Notes: a model not told the origin generated them from the sequence alone. A stretch of 64,000 bases of DNA from JBDHWG01 sp039810085 (GCA_039810085.1 JBDHWG010000001.1:124001-188000); one strand, 5' to 3'; shown: positions 8,566-16,625, counted from the first letter of the stretch. A program made the numbers and translations.

Positions 8566-9585
8566 TTAAATCGCAACGCCTTTTTCCAGGTGGCCGCCGA
8601 AGGCATAGCGCATTGCCGAAATCACCTTGTCGGCGTAGTCACCCGCGCCACGCGACGTGAAGCGCTGGTAGAGCGCCGTCGTCAGCACCATCGCCGGCGC
8701 CCCGACCTCGACCGCGACGATGGAAGTCCAACGCCCCTCGCCGGAATCCGACACCCGCCCACTAAAGTGCGTCATCTCGGGGTCGCTGAGCAGCTCGGCT
8801 ACCGTCAGGTCCAGCAGCCACGAGCCGATAACACTCCCGCGCCGCCAGACCTCGGCGATGTCGGTGACGTTGAGATCGTACTGGTAAAGCTCTGGATCGC
8901 GTAGCGGCGTCGTCTCGGCATCCACACTGCGCCCCTGCTTGCCCGCGTTGGCGTGCTTGAGGATGTTCAAGCCTTCGGCATACGCCGCCATGATGCCATA
9001 CTCGATGCCGTTGTGGATCATCTTCACGAAGTGGCCTGCGCCGAACGGTCCGCAGTGGAGGTAGCCGTATTCCGAAGCCGTCGGCTCGCCCTCGCGCCCC
9101 GGCGTGCGAGACGCCGCCTCGATGCCCGGCGCGAGGGTGCGGAACACCGGCTCCAGGTGCTGGAAGGCGTCGTCTGGCCCGCCGATCATCTGGCTGTAGC
9201 CGCGCTCCAGGCCGGCCACGCCACCACTGACGCCGACATCTATATAGCGCAGCCCCTGCTCGCCGAGCCAGTGACCACGGCGAATGTCATCCACGAAGTA
9301 GGAGTTGCCGCCGTCGATGAGAATGTCGCCGGCCTGCAGGCGGCCCGCAAGCTGCTCGATGACCCGGTCCACCACCGCCGCTGGAAGCATCATCCAGACG
9401 GCGCGCGGCGGCTCCAGGCAGCCAACAAGGTCATCCAGAGATTTCGCGCCCTCCGCGCCCTCCTTGACCAGGGCCTGAACCGCGTCCACCGATTGGTCGT
9501 AGACGACACACTCGTGGCCGCCGCGCATCAGCCGCCGCACCATGTTCGCGCCCATGCGACCCAGGCCGATCATTCCAATCTGCAC
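8566..9585 (-). CDS. gnd: 6-phosphogluconate dehydrogenase, short (GndA-like) type
   Basis: Oxidative decarboxylation of 6-phosphogluconate to ribulose 5-phosphate. At 339 residues it is the short class rather than the ~470-residue NADP enzyme. The N-terminal Rossmann fold reads GLGRMGANMVRRL; the second strand ends in VVYDQS, an Asp where NADP-specific enzymes carry Asn-Arg-Thr/Ser, which suggests NAD as cofactor (inference). IDGGNSYFVDD, DVGVSGGVAGLERGY and HFVKMIHNGIEYG carry the substrate and catalytic Lys residues. The start is GTG with AAAGGAG 7 nt upstream. First gene of the operon. Confidence 0.94.
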   Translation of the reverse strand: MQIGMIGLGRMGANMVRRLMRGGHECVVYDQSVDAVQALVKEGAEGAKSLDDLVGCLEPPRAVWMMLPAAVVDRVIEQLAGRLQAGDILIDGGNSYFVDDIRRGHWLGEQGLRYIDVGVSGGVAGLERGYSQMIGGPDDAFQHLEPVFRTLAPGIEAASRTPGREGEPTASEYGYLHCGPFGAGHFVKMIHNGIEYGIMAAYAEGLNILKHANAGKQGRSVDAETTPLRDPELYQYDLNVTDIAEVWRRGSVIGSWLLDLTVAELLSDPEMTHFSGRVSDSGEGRWTSIVAVEVGAPAMVLTTALYQRFTSRGAGDYADKVISAMRYAFGGHLEKGVAI

Positions 9586-9638
9586 GTCCGTCTCCTTTGC
9601 TCGCTGCGACCATCATGCCTAAGACGCCTGCGTCAATT

Positions 9639-9667
9639 AGTATGCCACACTCGCACGGGGTTAGCAA
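9639..9667 (-). promoter_or_regulatory. Sigma-70 promoter for the gnd-pgi-pgl-rpiA-rpe operon
   Basis: Reading the minus strand, TTGCTA (9667-9662) is followed after 17 nt by CATACT (9644-9639), about 55 nt before the gnd start. The gap to the divergent DUF4332 gene is 188 nt and also holds that gene's promoter. Confidence 0.5.
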
Positions 9668-9773
9668 TCTCGACCCGATCCCCCTGCGCACAGTTCTTGC
9701 TACGTTCGCACGATTCTTGCTAAGCCGCCAGATAACGCTGAATACTTTCCACTCACCGAAAGGAGTTGGCCCG

Positions 9774-10214
9774 ATGGCGGCGCACAAGATTAAGGACATC
9801 AAGGGTCTAGACGACGAGACGAAGAAGAAGATGGAGGAGGCGGGCATCAAGGACGTCGAACATCTTATGGAGCAGTGCAGCACGCCTGCCCGCAAGACGG
9901 CGCTCGCCAAGAAGCTCGGGATTCCAGGGTCGCAGTTGACTGAGTTCGTGAATCGCGCCGACCTGCTCCGCCTCAAAGGCGTTGGCCCGGAGATGGCGAA
10001 TCTGCTCGAGGAAGGCGGTGTCGACTCGGTCAAGGAGCTGCGCCGCCGCACGCCGGAGAACCTGGCGAACAAGCTCAAGGCGCTGAACGACGAGAAGAAG
10101 ATCGCCCACCGCGCGCCGACCCTGCAGCAGATTCAGGGCTGGATTCAGCAAGCCGACGAGATGTATCCCAAGGCCCAGGCGCAGCAAAGCGAGGGTGAGG
10201 GCCAGTCATCCTAA
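9774..10214 (+). CDS. DUF4332 helix-hairpin-helix protein
   Basis: A 146-residue soluble protein with two helix-hairpin-helix-like units: IKDIKGLDDETKKKMEEAGI near the N-terminus and LLRLKGVGPEMANLLEEGGV at about residues 64-83, the pattern of DUF4332. Such HhH repeats bind DNA non-specifically or mediate protein contacts; the biological role is unknown. The ATG at 9774 is chosen because it follows AGGAG by 8 nt and starts the recognisable domain; the open frame extends 59 codons upstream without a better site. Divergent from gnd. Confidence 0.85.
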   Translation: MAAHKIKDIKGLDDETKKKMEEAGIKDVEHLMEQCSTPARKTALAKKLGIPGSQLTEFVNRADLLRLKGVGPEMANLLEEGGVDSVKELRRRTPENLANKLKALNDEKKIAHRAPTLQQIQGWIQQADEMYPKAQAQQSEGEGQSS

Positions 10215-10244
10215 TGGCCGATTGACCGGCGTCGGGCCGTGTGA

Positions 10245-10545
10245 TAAACTTCGGAGCATACAGCGAAAGCGTTGACGGAGAAGAGTAGGCGGGCGACCGC
10301 GGTCCAGCGAGCTACGGGGCCACCAGCCCACGGTGAGAGGTAGCCTGATCGGACCTGCTGAACGACACTCCTGAGCGCGGCGGCGAACGGCGATGCGCCC
10401 ACTAGCCGACGACGATTCGCCCTCGTTACCGGGCGCGGCCTTGATGGAGGCCGAGTGAGGCTGCGCTTCGTATGGAGCGCGGCGAACAAAGGTGGCACCA
10501 CGGCGGCTTTACGCTCCCGTCCTTTTAGGACCGGGGGCGTTTTTG
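10245..10545 (+). promoter_or_regulatory. T-box leader (tRNA-sensing riboswitch) of aspS
   Basis: A long leader contains the elements of a T-box: a stem I with GGAG (10277-10280) pairing to CTCC (10368-10371), an AGAGTA loop-E half at about 10282, the facing GAACGACA at 10360-10367 containing the specifier codon, the conserved T-box AACAAAGGTGGCACCACG (10485-10502) and a terminator. Uncharged tRNA binding would favour the antiterminator. The best-placed specifier is GAC (Asp, 10364-10366), followed by A; AAC (Asn, 10361-10363) is directly adjacent. Both fit the downstream synthetase. The 5' limit is approximate. Confidence 0.9.
10512..10545 (+). terminator. T-box intrinsic terminator
   Basis: CGCTCCCG-TCCT / AGGA-C-CGGGGGCG stem with a T-rich loop, followed by a run of T with one G, 41 nt before the aspS start codon. 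It is the conditional terminator competing with the T-box antiterminator. Confidence 0.88.
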
Positions 10546-10585
10546 TTTGTCAATCGGGGGAATCGGACCGCGAGGAGAGTTGTTC

Positions 10586-11911
10586 ATGACTATTGAGACA
10601 CAATCGATGATTCGAGCGCGAGTGAGGACGACGGAGTTAGGCGCGCATATCGGCGAGCGCGTACGTCTCGAGGGCTGGCTGCACGCCGTCCGTCGGCTGG
10701 GCGGCGTGAGCTTTATCGTCGTGCGTGACGGCTGGGGCATAGCCCAGGCGGTCGCGGGTGAGGCAGCGTTGACGGCGCTCGGCGACGCGGGCGTGGAGAG
10801 TGTCGTCGCCGTCGAGGGCGTCGCGGTGGCGGAGGCGCAAGCGCCCGGCGGCGTCGAGCTCCACGAGCCGACTGTCGAGGTCCTCGTGCCTGTCACCGAG
10901 CCGCCGCCGCTGGCGCTCAACAAGCGCGAGCTGAAAGCGACGCTGGCGACGCAACTCGACAACGGCGTGCTGGCCGCGCGCCACCCCAAGCAGCGCAGCA
11001 TGTTCCGCATGAGCGCCGGCGTGATGCGCGCCTACCGCGAGATTCTCACCGCTGAGGGGTTCACCGAGGTGCAGACGCCGAAGCTCGTCGCGTCGGCCAC
11101 CGAGAGCGGCGCGAATGTCTTCAAGCTCGACTACTTCGGGCGGCCGGCCTACCTGGCCCAGAGTCCGCAGCTCTACAAGCAGGTGCTGACCGGCGTGTTC
11201 GAGCGCGTCTTCGAGGTCGCGCCGGTGTTCCGCGCTGAGCCGCACGACACCACGCGCCATCTCAGCGAGTACGTCAGCCTGGACATGGAGATGGCCTTCA
11301 TCCAGGACCACTGCACCGTCATGGCGCTGCTGACCAAGGTCATTCGCGGCATCCTGGCGGCGCTGGCGGAACGCCACGCCGAGGACCTGGCGCGCTGGGA
11401 AGTTATCATGCCGAGCGCGCCGGCCGAGTTCCCCAGCATCTACTTCCCCGACGCCCAGCAGCTCATCTACGAGCGATATGGCGTGGACGTGCGCGGCGAG
11501 CCTGACCTGTCGCCGCAAGACGAGCGCTGGCTGGGGGAGTGGGCGCGGAAGACCTACGGCAGCGACTTCCTGTTCGTGACCGGCTACCCAATGAGCAAGC
11601 GTCCGTTCTATACCCACCCGAATCCGGCCGATGAACGCTTCTCTAACAGCTTCGACCTGCTCTTCCGCGGGACGGAGCTGGTCACAGGCGGCCAACGCCT
11701 GCACCGCTATGCGGACTACGTCGCGGCGCTAGAACGCGCCCGGCTGTCGCTCGACCCCTTCGAGTGGTATCTGGAGGCGTTCAAGTACGGCATGGCGCCC
11801 CATGGCGGGTTCGCCATCGGGCTGGAGCGGCTGCTCATGCAGCTCACCGGCGTCAGCAACCTGCGCCTGGCGACGCTCTTCCCCCGCGACCTCAACCGCC
11901 TGACGCCATGA
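10586..11911 (+). CDS. aspS: Aspartate--tRNA(Asp/Asn) ligase, archaeal type
   Basis: Class IIb aminoacyl-tRNA synthetase of 441 residues, the compact archaeal/eukaryotic AspRS form without the bacterial insertion domain. An N-terminal OB fold (VRLEGWLHAVRRLGGVSFIVVRD) is followed by motif 2 (EVAPVFRAEPHDTTRHLSEY) and motif 3 (GGFAIGLERLLM), with the AspRS ending LFPRDLNRLTP rather than the AsnRS ending. Enzymes of this type in bacteria usually charge both tRNA-Asp and tRNA-Asn, the latter corrected by GatCAB; this is family knowledge and not tested here. ATG at 10586 follows GAGGAGAG. Controlled by the upstream T-box. Confidence 0.93.
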   Translation: MTIETQSMIRARVRTTELGAHIGERVRLEGWLHAVRRLGGVSFIVVRDGWGIAQAVAGEAALTALGDAGVESVVAVEGVAVAEAQAPGGVELHEPTVEVLVPVTEPPPLALNKRELKATLATQLDNGVLAARHPKQRSMFRMSAGVMRAYREILTAEGFTEVQTPKLVASATESGANVFKLDYFGRPAYLAQSPQLYKQVLTGVFERVFEVAPVFRAEPHDTTRHLSEYVSLDMEMAFIQDHCTVMALLTKVIRGILAALAERHAEDLARWEVIMPSAPAEFPSIYFPDAQQLIYERYGVDVRGEPDLSPQDERWLGEWARKTYGSDFLFVTGYPMSKRPFYTHPNPADERFSNSFDLLFRGTELVTGGQRLHRYADYVAALERARLSLDPFEWYLEAFKYGMAPHGGFAIGLERLLMQLTGVSNLRLATLFPRDLNRLTP

Positions 11912-11922
11912 GTCGCCCTCCG

Positions 11923-12036
11923 GTCATTGCGAGCGTGAGCGAAGTAATCCCCCGCCCTTGCGATAGACGGTCTGGGCGGCTAGAGCGTGCCTATCACCCG
12001 CCGGAGGACTGCTTCGTCCTGCCTCCTCGCTGTGAC
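11923..12036. repeat. MITE-like repeat copy after aspS
   Basis: Begins GTCATTGCGAGCGTGAGCG, has the internal CCCGCCCTTGCG...AGACGGTCT and ACTGCTTCGTC segments of the family, and ends CTCGCTGTGAC. Same family as 25662-26249. Confidence 0.82.
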
Positions 12037-12054
12037 GACGTGTCCGTCCGATAG

Positions 12055-12083
12055 TTGACGGGCCGTATGCCTGGCGCTAGAAT
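12055..12083 (+). promoter_or_regulatory. Sigma-70 promoter for the DUF433 gene
   Basis: TTGACG (12055-12060), 17-nt spacer, TAGAAT (12078-12083), 42 nt before the ATG at 12126. Confidence 0.6.
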
Positions 12084-12125
12084 CGTTGATATGAAGTTAC
12101 ACTCTGACGATTGAGGGAGAGACCT

Positions 12126-12320
12126 ATGAGTGTACCTGATCCACTAATCACAACATCGTCCGAACGGCTGGGCGGCGCCGCCGTGTTCGCCGGGACGCGC
12201 GTGCCCGTTCAGACGCTTATCGAATATCTCGAAGCCGGGGACTCCCTGGATGAGTTCCTCGCTGATTTTCCTTCCGTATCGCGTGAACATGCTGTCGCTG
12301 TGCTAGAGCTTGCGAAGTAA
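12126..12320 (+). CDS. DUF433 domain-containing protein
   Basis: A 64-residue protein made up of one DUF433 helical domain: GGAAVFAGTRVPVQTLIEYLEAG and FPSVSREHAVAVLELA are the family hallmarks. DUF433 proteins are small winged-helix-like DNA-binding proteins often found as antitoxin partners of PIN-like (DUF5615) toxins. Here no toxin follows; the next gene converges from the other strand with only 1 nt between them, so this copy is orphaned. ATG at 12126 with GAGGGAGAG upstream. Confidence 0.85.
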   Translation: MSVPDPLITTSSERLGGAAVFAGTRVPVQTLIEYLEAGDSLDEFLADFPSVSREHAVAVLELAK

Positions 12321-12321
12321 C

Positions 12322-13257
12322 CTAGAACACCATGATTTGCTCGTAGAGCAGGTCGAGGCTGAGGTCGGAGCGGACGGTTTCGTGGGATTGAAGGGTGAGG
12401 GCGGCGGCGGACGCGCCCAGGCGCACCGCCTCGTCCAGCGGCACGTCGTTGAGCAGGCCGAAGACGACGCCCGCCGTTAGCGCCGCCCCCGCGCCGACGG
12501 CATCCACCACCTCCTCAATAGGAAAGGCCGGGATCCAGCCGCTCTCGTCGGACGATGCCCACGCAACGCCATCCGCGCCGAGGGCGATGACGGCTGTGCC
12601 GACGCCGACCTGCACGAGCTTGCGCGCCGCCGTAATGGCCTCGCGGCCCTCGGCCACGTCGCAGTCGCAGAAGACCTGGGCCTCGGCCAGGTTGGGCATG
12701 AACAGGTCGATGCGGTCGAGGAAAGGGGTAATGCTCGACGCAAGGGCCACGGACGTGGGGTCCACGCACACCGGGATGCCTTCCAGGTGGGCGAACTCGG
12801 TCAGCGCCGTCATCGTCTCGATGGGCAGGTTGCCGTCGAAGATGAGCATGTCCGCGCCGTAGAGTAGCCCCTTGTGCGCCTCGACGTACTCCGGCGTCAG
12901 CTCCTCCATCGCGCTCATCTCGTCCAGGGCGACGATGAGCCGCCCGCCCTCGTCCAGCAGCGCCATGTACGCACCGGAGGGGTGATCCTGCGAGACGATA
13001 ACGTGCTCGACGTCGACGCCGGCGACGGCCGTGTGGCCGAGGATGGTCTGGCCGAAGACATCGCCGCCGACGACCGACAACAGCACGGTGTTGACGCCCA
13101 GCCGCGCCAAGTTCTCGGCGATGTTGCGTCCCGCCCCCCCAATGCTAAGCTGGACCTGGCCCGGGTTCGACGTCAGCGGCGCCAGCGGTTCCAGGGCGCG
13201 CCCTTTGACATCGACGCTGGCCGCGCCGACGACGACGACTCGCGGTGTCGGTTCCAT
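12322..13257 (-). CDS. PfkB-family sugar/nucleoside kinase lacking the GAGD Asp
   Basis: A 311-residue ribokinase-fold protein (PfkB/ribokinase superfamily, resembling pseudouridine and nucleoside kinases): SIGGAGRNIAENLARLG at 38-54 is the substrate-side motif, and SVVGGDVFG and VCVDPTS follow. The C-terminal ATP/anion-hole motif, normally DTTGAGDA, reads DAVGAGAA (252-259): the catalytic Asp is Ala258 (codon GCG at 12486-12484). The true start is the ATG at 13257 after GGAGAGG; the frame extends far upstream inside phnE antiframe. It follows phnE by 26 nt, so it is the last gene of the phnDCE operon. Confidence 0.85.
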   Translation of the reverse strand: MEPTPRVVVVGAASVDVKGRALEPLAPLTSNPGQVQLSIGGAGRNIAENLARLGVNTVLLSVVGGDVFGQTILGHTAVAGVDVEHVIVSQDHPSGAYMALLDEGGRLIVALDEMSAMEELTPEYVEAHKGLLYGADMLIFDGNLPIETMTALTEFAHLEGIPVCVDPTSVALASSITPFLDRIDLFMPNLAEAQVFCDCDVAEGREAITAARKLVQVGVGTAVIALGADGVAWASSDESGWIPAFPIEEVVDAVGAGAALTAGVVFGLLNDVPLDEAVRLGASAAALTLQSHETVRSDLSLDLLYEQIMVF

Positions 13258-13283
13258 AGCCCTCTCCTCACGCAAGGGACGGA

Positions 13284-14495
13284 CTACATCACCTTGCGCC
13301 GTACCCAGCCGCTCAGCCAGTCCATCGTCATCACCACGGCGACGATGGCCCAGATCGCGATGGCAGCGTCTCGCCACAGGAGCAGGTTCATGTATTGGAT
13401 GAGCAGGAAGCCAATGCCGCCGCCGCCCACAAGACCGACGACGGTCGCCATGCGCACGTTGATGTCCCAGCGGTAGAAAGTGAATGAGATAAAGGCCGGG
13501 ACAACCTGCGGCAGCATGGCATACAGGGTCGTCTGGAAGCGGTTTGCGCCCGTCGCGCGCAGCGCCTCGATAGGGCCTTCGTCGATGCTCTCGATGGCCT
13601 CGGAGTAGAGCTTGCCCAGCGCGCCGATGCCGTGAATGGTGATGGCGAGGACACCGGCGAACGAGCCGATGCCCACGACCACGGCGGCGATGACGGCGAC
13701 GATGAGCACCTCGATGGAGCGCAGGATGTTGAACGTCGAGCGGACAATCCAGTAGATGGTCTCGGTGAGCTTCGAGCCGCTCATGACGTTGCGGGCGGCG
13801 AGGAAGCTCAGCGGAGCCGCGATGATGACGGTCCAGAGCGTGCCGATGAGCGCCAGGAAGACAGTCTCCCACATCGCCAGGAGCACCTTCTGCGCCTGGT
13901 CGGTGAGGATGACCTGCGGCAGCCCGAACAGGCCCGGCTTGGCGGCCTCGAAGTTGACGTCGACGAAGCGCACACCCTGTCCCTCAGCGGACGGCGCCGT
14001 CACGGTTGCCGTGAAGTTCCCTTGGGCGTCGGTCTGCGCCTGACCGATGGGCGTCTGCGTCGGGCCGGTGTCCCAGGTGATATTCCCCGTCGCGTTCGGC
14101 GGCCAGCCCGTGCCGCTCACCTCCATCGTATCCCCCGGCTTGACGATGCGATTGTTCATCACGATTTGCGGACCAGGCTTTGGCGACCGGGTAGGCACGG
14201 TCGGCGACACCGACTCGCCGGGGATAACGACGGAGATGCTGTCCTGGACCGTCTCCTTGGCCGTGGTGAAGAAGTTCGGCTGCAACATCTGCGTCACGAT
14301 GTGCTGGGCGTTGGATGCGTTCTTCACCAAGTCGAACATGTTGACGCCAACGAGCCGCGTGCCATAGCCATAGATGAGCGCAGCGGCGATGAGGACGAGC
14401 CAGAAGCGCCACGACGTCCAGACGGAGCGCGGCCGGACAACGACCGGTGGCGGCGCGATCTGTCCCGACGGGAGGGGCTGAGTTTGTTGGGCCAT
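13284..14495 (-). CDS. phnE: Phosphonate-type ABC transporter permease with inserted beta domain
   Basis: Membrane subunit of a PhnCDE-like importer, 403 residues instead of the usual ~270. Residues 1-25 are a Gln/Pro-rich cytoplasmic tail, then one membrane segment (about 28-45), an extracytoplasmic stretch of roughly 150 residues with a bacterial Ig/IPT-like look (IVMNNRIVKPGDTMEVSGTG ... GNFTATVTAP), and then the core permease (LIGTLWTVIIAAPLSFLAAR through the EAA loop EAIESIDEGPIEALRATGAN). It starts directly after the phnC stop codon. The inserted domain could touch the substrate-binding protein; that is inference. Confidence 0.88.
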   Translation of the reverse strand: MAQQTQPLPSGQIAPPPVVVRPRSVWTSWRFWLVLIAAALIYGYGTRLVGVNMFDLVKNASNAQHIVTQMLQPNFFTTAKETVQDSISVVIPGESVSPTVPTRSPKPGPQIVMNNRIVKPGDTMEVSGTGWPPNATGNITWDTGPTQTPIGQAQTDAQGNFTATVTAPSAEGQGVRFVDVNFEAAKPGLFGLPQVILTDQAQKVLLAMWETVFLALIGTLWTVIIAAPLSFLAARNVMSGSKLTETIYWIVRSTFNILRSIEVLIVAVIAAVVVGIGSFAGVLAITIHGIGALGKLYSEAIESIDEGPIEALRATGANRFQTTLYAMLPQVVPAFISFTFYRWDINVRMATVVGLVGGGGIGFLLIQYMNLLLWRDAAIAIWAIVAVVMTMDWLSGWVRRKVM

Positions 14496-15257
14496 CTACG
14501 CAATCTCCACTTCGATGGCTTCCTCACCGTAGATGGCGTGGAAGCGCTGCGGCGTAATCTCAGCCGGTAAACCGTCGAACACCACCTGCCCCGCTTTGAG
14601 GGCGATGACGCGGGAGGCGTAGCGCCGCGCCAGGGATAGGAAGTGCAGGCTGCAAATGACCGTGATGCCTTCGTCCTTGTTGAGCTGCTCCAGGTATTGC
14701 AGCACCGAGTGGGACGTGGCGGGGTCGAGGCTGGCGACTGGCTCGTCGGCCAGCATCAGCTTCGGATTCTGCATCAGGGCGCGAGCGATGGCGACGCGCT
14801 GCTGCTGCCCGCCGGAGAGCGAGTCGGCGCGGACGTACGCCTTGTCGGCGATGCCCACGCGCGCTAGATTGGCGAGCGCCTTCTCGACGTCGGCGTCCGG
14901 GAAGCGATTGAACAGGGCATAGTAAGGCGGGAGGTAGCCCAGCCGGCCGGAGAGCACATTGGTCAGCACGGATGAACGTTTGACGAGATTGAATTGCTGG
15001 AAAATCATGCCAATTTCGCGGCGAATCTGACGTAATTCGTTGGGTCGGGCCGCCGTCACGTCCACACCGTCAAGGAGAATCTGGCCGCTCGTCGGCTCGA
15101 TGAGCCGATTGATGCAGCGCAGCAGGGTGGACTTGCCTGATCCTGACAGGCCGATGAGCACGACGAACTCGCCGTCTTTGATGGTGAGGGAGACGTCGTC
15201 AATGGCCTTGAAGTTCGCGCCTGAGTAGATTTTGGTTACGTGGCGGATTTCTAACAC
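14496..15257 (-). CDS. phnC: Phosphonate-type ABC transporter ATP-binding protein
   Basis: ATPase subunit of 253 residues for the PhnCDE-like importer. Walker A GLSGSGKST at about 37-45, Q-loop QQFNLVKRSSVLTNVLSGRLG typical of PhnC, signature LSGGQQQR, Walker B LMLADEPVASLD, and H-loop SLHFLSLA are all present. Downstream phnE begins at the base after its stop codon. Substrate specificity (phosphonate, phosphite, phosphate ester or another small anion) cannot be read from this subunit. Confidence 0.95.
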   Translation of the reverse strand: MLEIRHVTKIYSGANFKAIDDVSLTIKDGEFVVLIGLSGSGKSTLLRCINRLIEPTSGQILLDGVDVTAARPNELRQIRREIGMIFQQFNLVKRSSVLTNVLSGRLGYLPPYYALFNRFPDADVEKALANLARVGIADKAYVRADSLSGGQQQRVAIARALMQNPKLMLADEPVASLDPATSHSVLQYLEQLNKDEGITVICSLHFLSLARRYASRVIALKAGQVVFDGLPAEITPQRFHAIYGEEAIEVEIA

Positions 15258-15330
15258 ATAGGTCTCCTACAACGGCCCATGGCCCAGTCGACACGGTCCG
15301 TTATAGCAACTTCCAGTCCCTCGGAACCGT

Positions 15331-15415
15331 CCCCTCTCCCCCTTCCCCTCTCCCAGTTTGGGAGAGGGGAGAAGAAACTCCCCTTCCCCTCGCGTGGGGG
15401 AAGGGGCAAGGGGAT
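15331..15415. repeat. CCTCTCCC-type palindromic repeat between phnD and phnC
   Basis: Two nested palindromes: CCCCTCTCCCAGTTTGGGAGAGGGG and CCCCTTCCCCTCGC...GGGGAAGGGG. It fills the phnD-phnC gap and, as RNA, would form stable stems that could lower phnCE expression relative to phnD. Confidence 0.85.
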
Positions 15416-15425
15416 GAGGGATTTG

Positions 15426-16625
15426 TTACGGCGCTTTAGTCGCGGCCGCCGTCGCCGCCGGTGTCGCAGCGCCACCTGCCGCACCGCCCGTCGCCGCCGG
15501 TTTTGGCGCAGCCGGTGTCGGTGTGTTCAATACCACGCCGATGTCGATGTTAGCGGCCTTAGCGGCGTCGTTGATCGGCGCGTAGTCCTTCGGGTCGCCG
15601 ACCACCAGGCCGTCGATGTCGGCCAGCGCTTTCAGCTCCTTGATGCCGTCCTCGGTCTTGGCAATCGCCAGCAGGCCGTCGCTGATCTTCTTCTTGATGT
15701 CAGCCGGTAGCCCCTTGCGCACGCTGACCGTGTCGTTGGGGATCAGGAAGTTCACGTCGGCGCTGTTGAGCAGGACGCGGGTTTTGTCGTAGACATCGGG
15801 AACGGAGGCCTTGGCGCGGTCACGCGCGTCCGGCGTGCCCTTGAACTCGCCAAAGACCGCCGCAGCGTCTGTCTGCCCGTTCACGAGAGCGATGACAGCC
15901 TTGTCGTGGCCGCCCGCGTACACGAATTGCACGTCCTTGTCGGGAATGACACCCTGCTGCGTCAGGTAGGCGCGCGGGTAGAGATTGCCCGAGGTCGACA
16001 GCGGGTCGGCGCTGGCGAGCTTCTTGCCCTTGAGGTCCTGCACCGTCTTGATGGGCGAGTCCTTGGCGACGATGATGGAGAACGGGTAGACCTTCGAGCC
16101 GTTGCGGGTCGTCGTGAGAAGCAGCTCAATGCCGTAGCGGTTATTGCCGACGACGTAGGACAGCGGGTTGAGCCAGCCAATGTCAATCTGCCCCGCGTTC
16201 ATCGCCTCGACCGTCGCCGCGAAGCTCGTCGGCACCGAGGTCTTGAACTTGAGGCCCGTCTGCTGCTCGAGCATCTGGCCGACCTTGTCCAGGCTTGTCG
16301 CCAGCTTCTGCGCGTCAGACGAGGGCACGAAGGCCATCTTGATGGGGTTGGCGGCGCTGCCGAGGTCACCTGCGGCGGGCGCAGCGCTCGACGCGGCTGT
16401 CGTGGCCGGAGCCGTGGCCGCCGCCTTCGCCGCAGCGGTCGGCGCTGTTGTCGCCGCCGGCGCCGCCGGCGCGGTGGTTGCCTGCGTCGCCGCCTTGGGC
16501 TGCGCAGCCGCCGGGGCCGTCGTCGCCTGGGCCGCCGGCGCGGCGGGCGTCGACGGCTGGCCGCCGCACTGGGCCGCCACCAGGGTCAGCACCAGGAGCA
16601 TGAGAACCAACATCCAGCGTTTCAC
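15426..16625 (-). CDS. phnD: Phosphate/phosphonate-type substrate-binding lipoprotein
   Basis: Periplasmic-type binding protein (PhnD/PtxB family), 399 residues. A signal peptide (MKRWMLVLMLLVLTLVAAQC) ends in a Cys, but the residue before it is Gln rather than Gly/Ala/Ser, an unusual lipobox. An Ala/Thr/Pro linker of ~70 residues precedes the binding domain, which begins IKMAFVPSSDAQKLATSLD and contains the family stretches GQIDIGWLNPLSYV and DLKGKKLASADPLSTSGNLYP. A second low-complexity Ala/Thr/Pro tail closes the protein. GTG start with GGAGATG about 7 nt upstream. First gene of phnDCE-pfkB. Confidence 0.92.
   Translation of the reverse strand: MKRWMLVLMLLVLTLVAAQCGGQPSTPAAPAAQATTAPAAAQPKAATQATTAPAAPAATTAPTAAAKAAATAPATTAASSAAPAAGDLGSAANPIKMAFVPSSDAQKLATSLDKVGQMLEQQTGLKFKTSVPTSFAATVEAMNAGQIDIGWLNPLSYVVGNNRYGIELLLTTTRNGSKVYPFSIIVAKDSPIKTVQDLKGKKLASADPLSTSGNLYPRAYLTQQGVIPDKDVQFVYAGGHDKAVIALVNGQTDAAAVFGEFKGTPDARDRAKASVPDVYDKTRVLLNSADVNFLIPNDTVSVRKGLPADIKKKISDGLLAIAKTEDGIKELKALADIDGLVVGDPKDYAPINDAAKAANIDIGVVLNTPTPAAPKPAATGGAAGGAATPAATAAATKAP

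Noticed and set aside
7279..8904. A 541-codon plus-strand frame over pgi
   Set aside because: Shadow of pgi and gnd; no motif or ribosome site.
10215..10585. Open frame starting before aspS inside the leader
   Set aside because: The region is explained by the T-box and its terminator; translation from it would be blocked by the terminator stem.
13258..13872. N-terminal extension of the PfkB frame to 516 codons
   Set aside because: The added part is His/Arg-rich antiframe of phnE. The ATG at 13257 has a good ribosome site and begins the fold.
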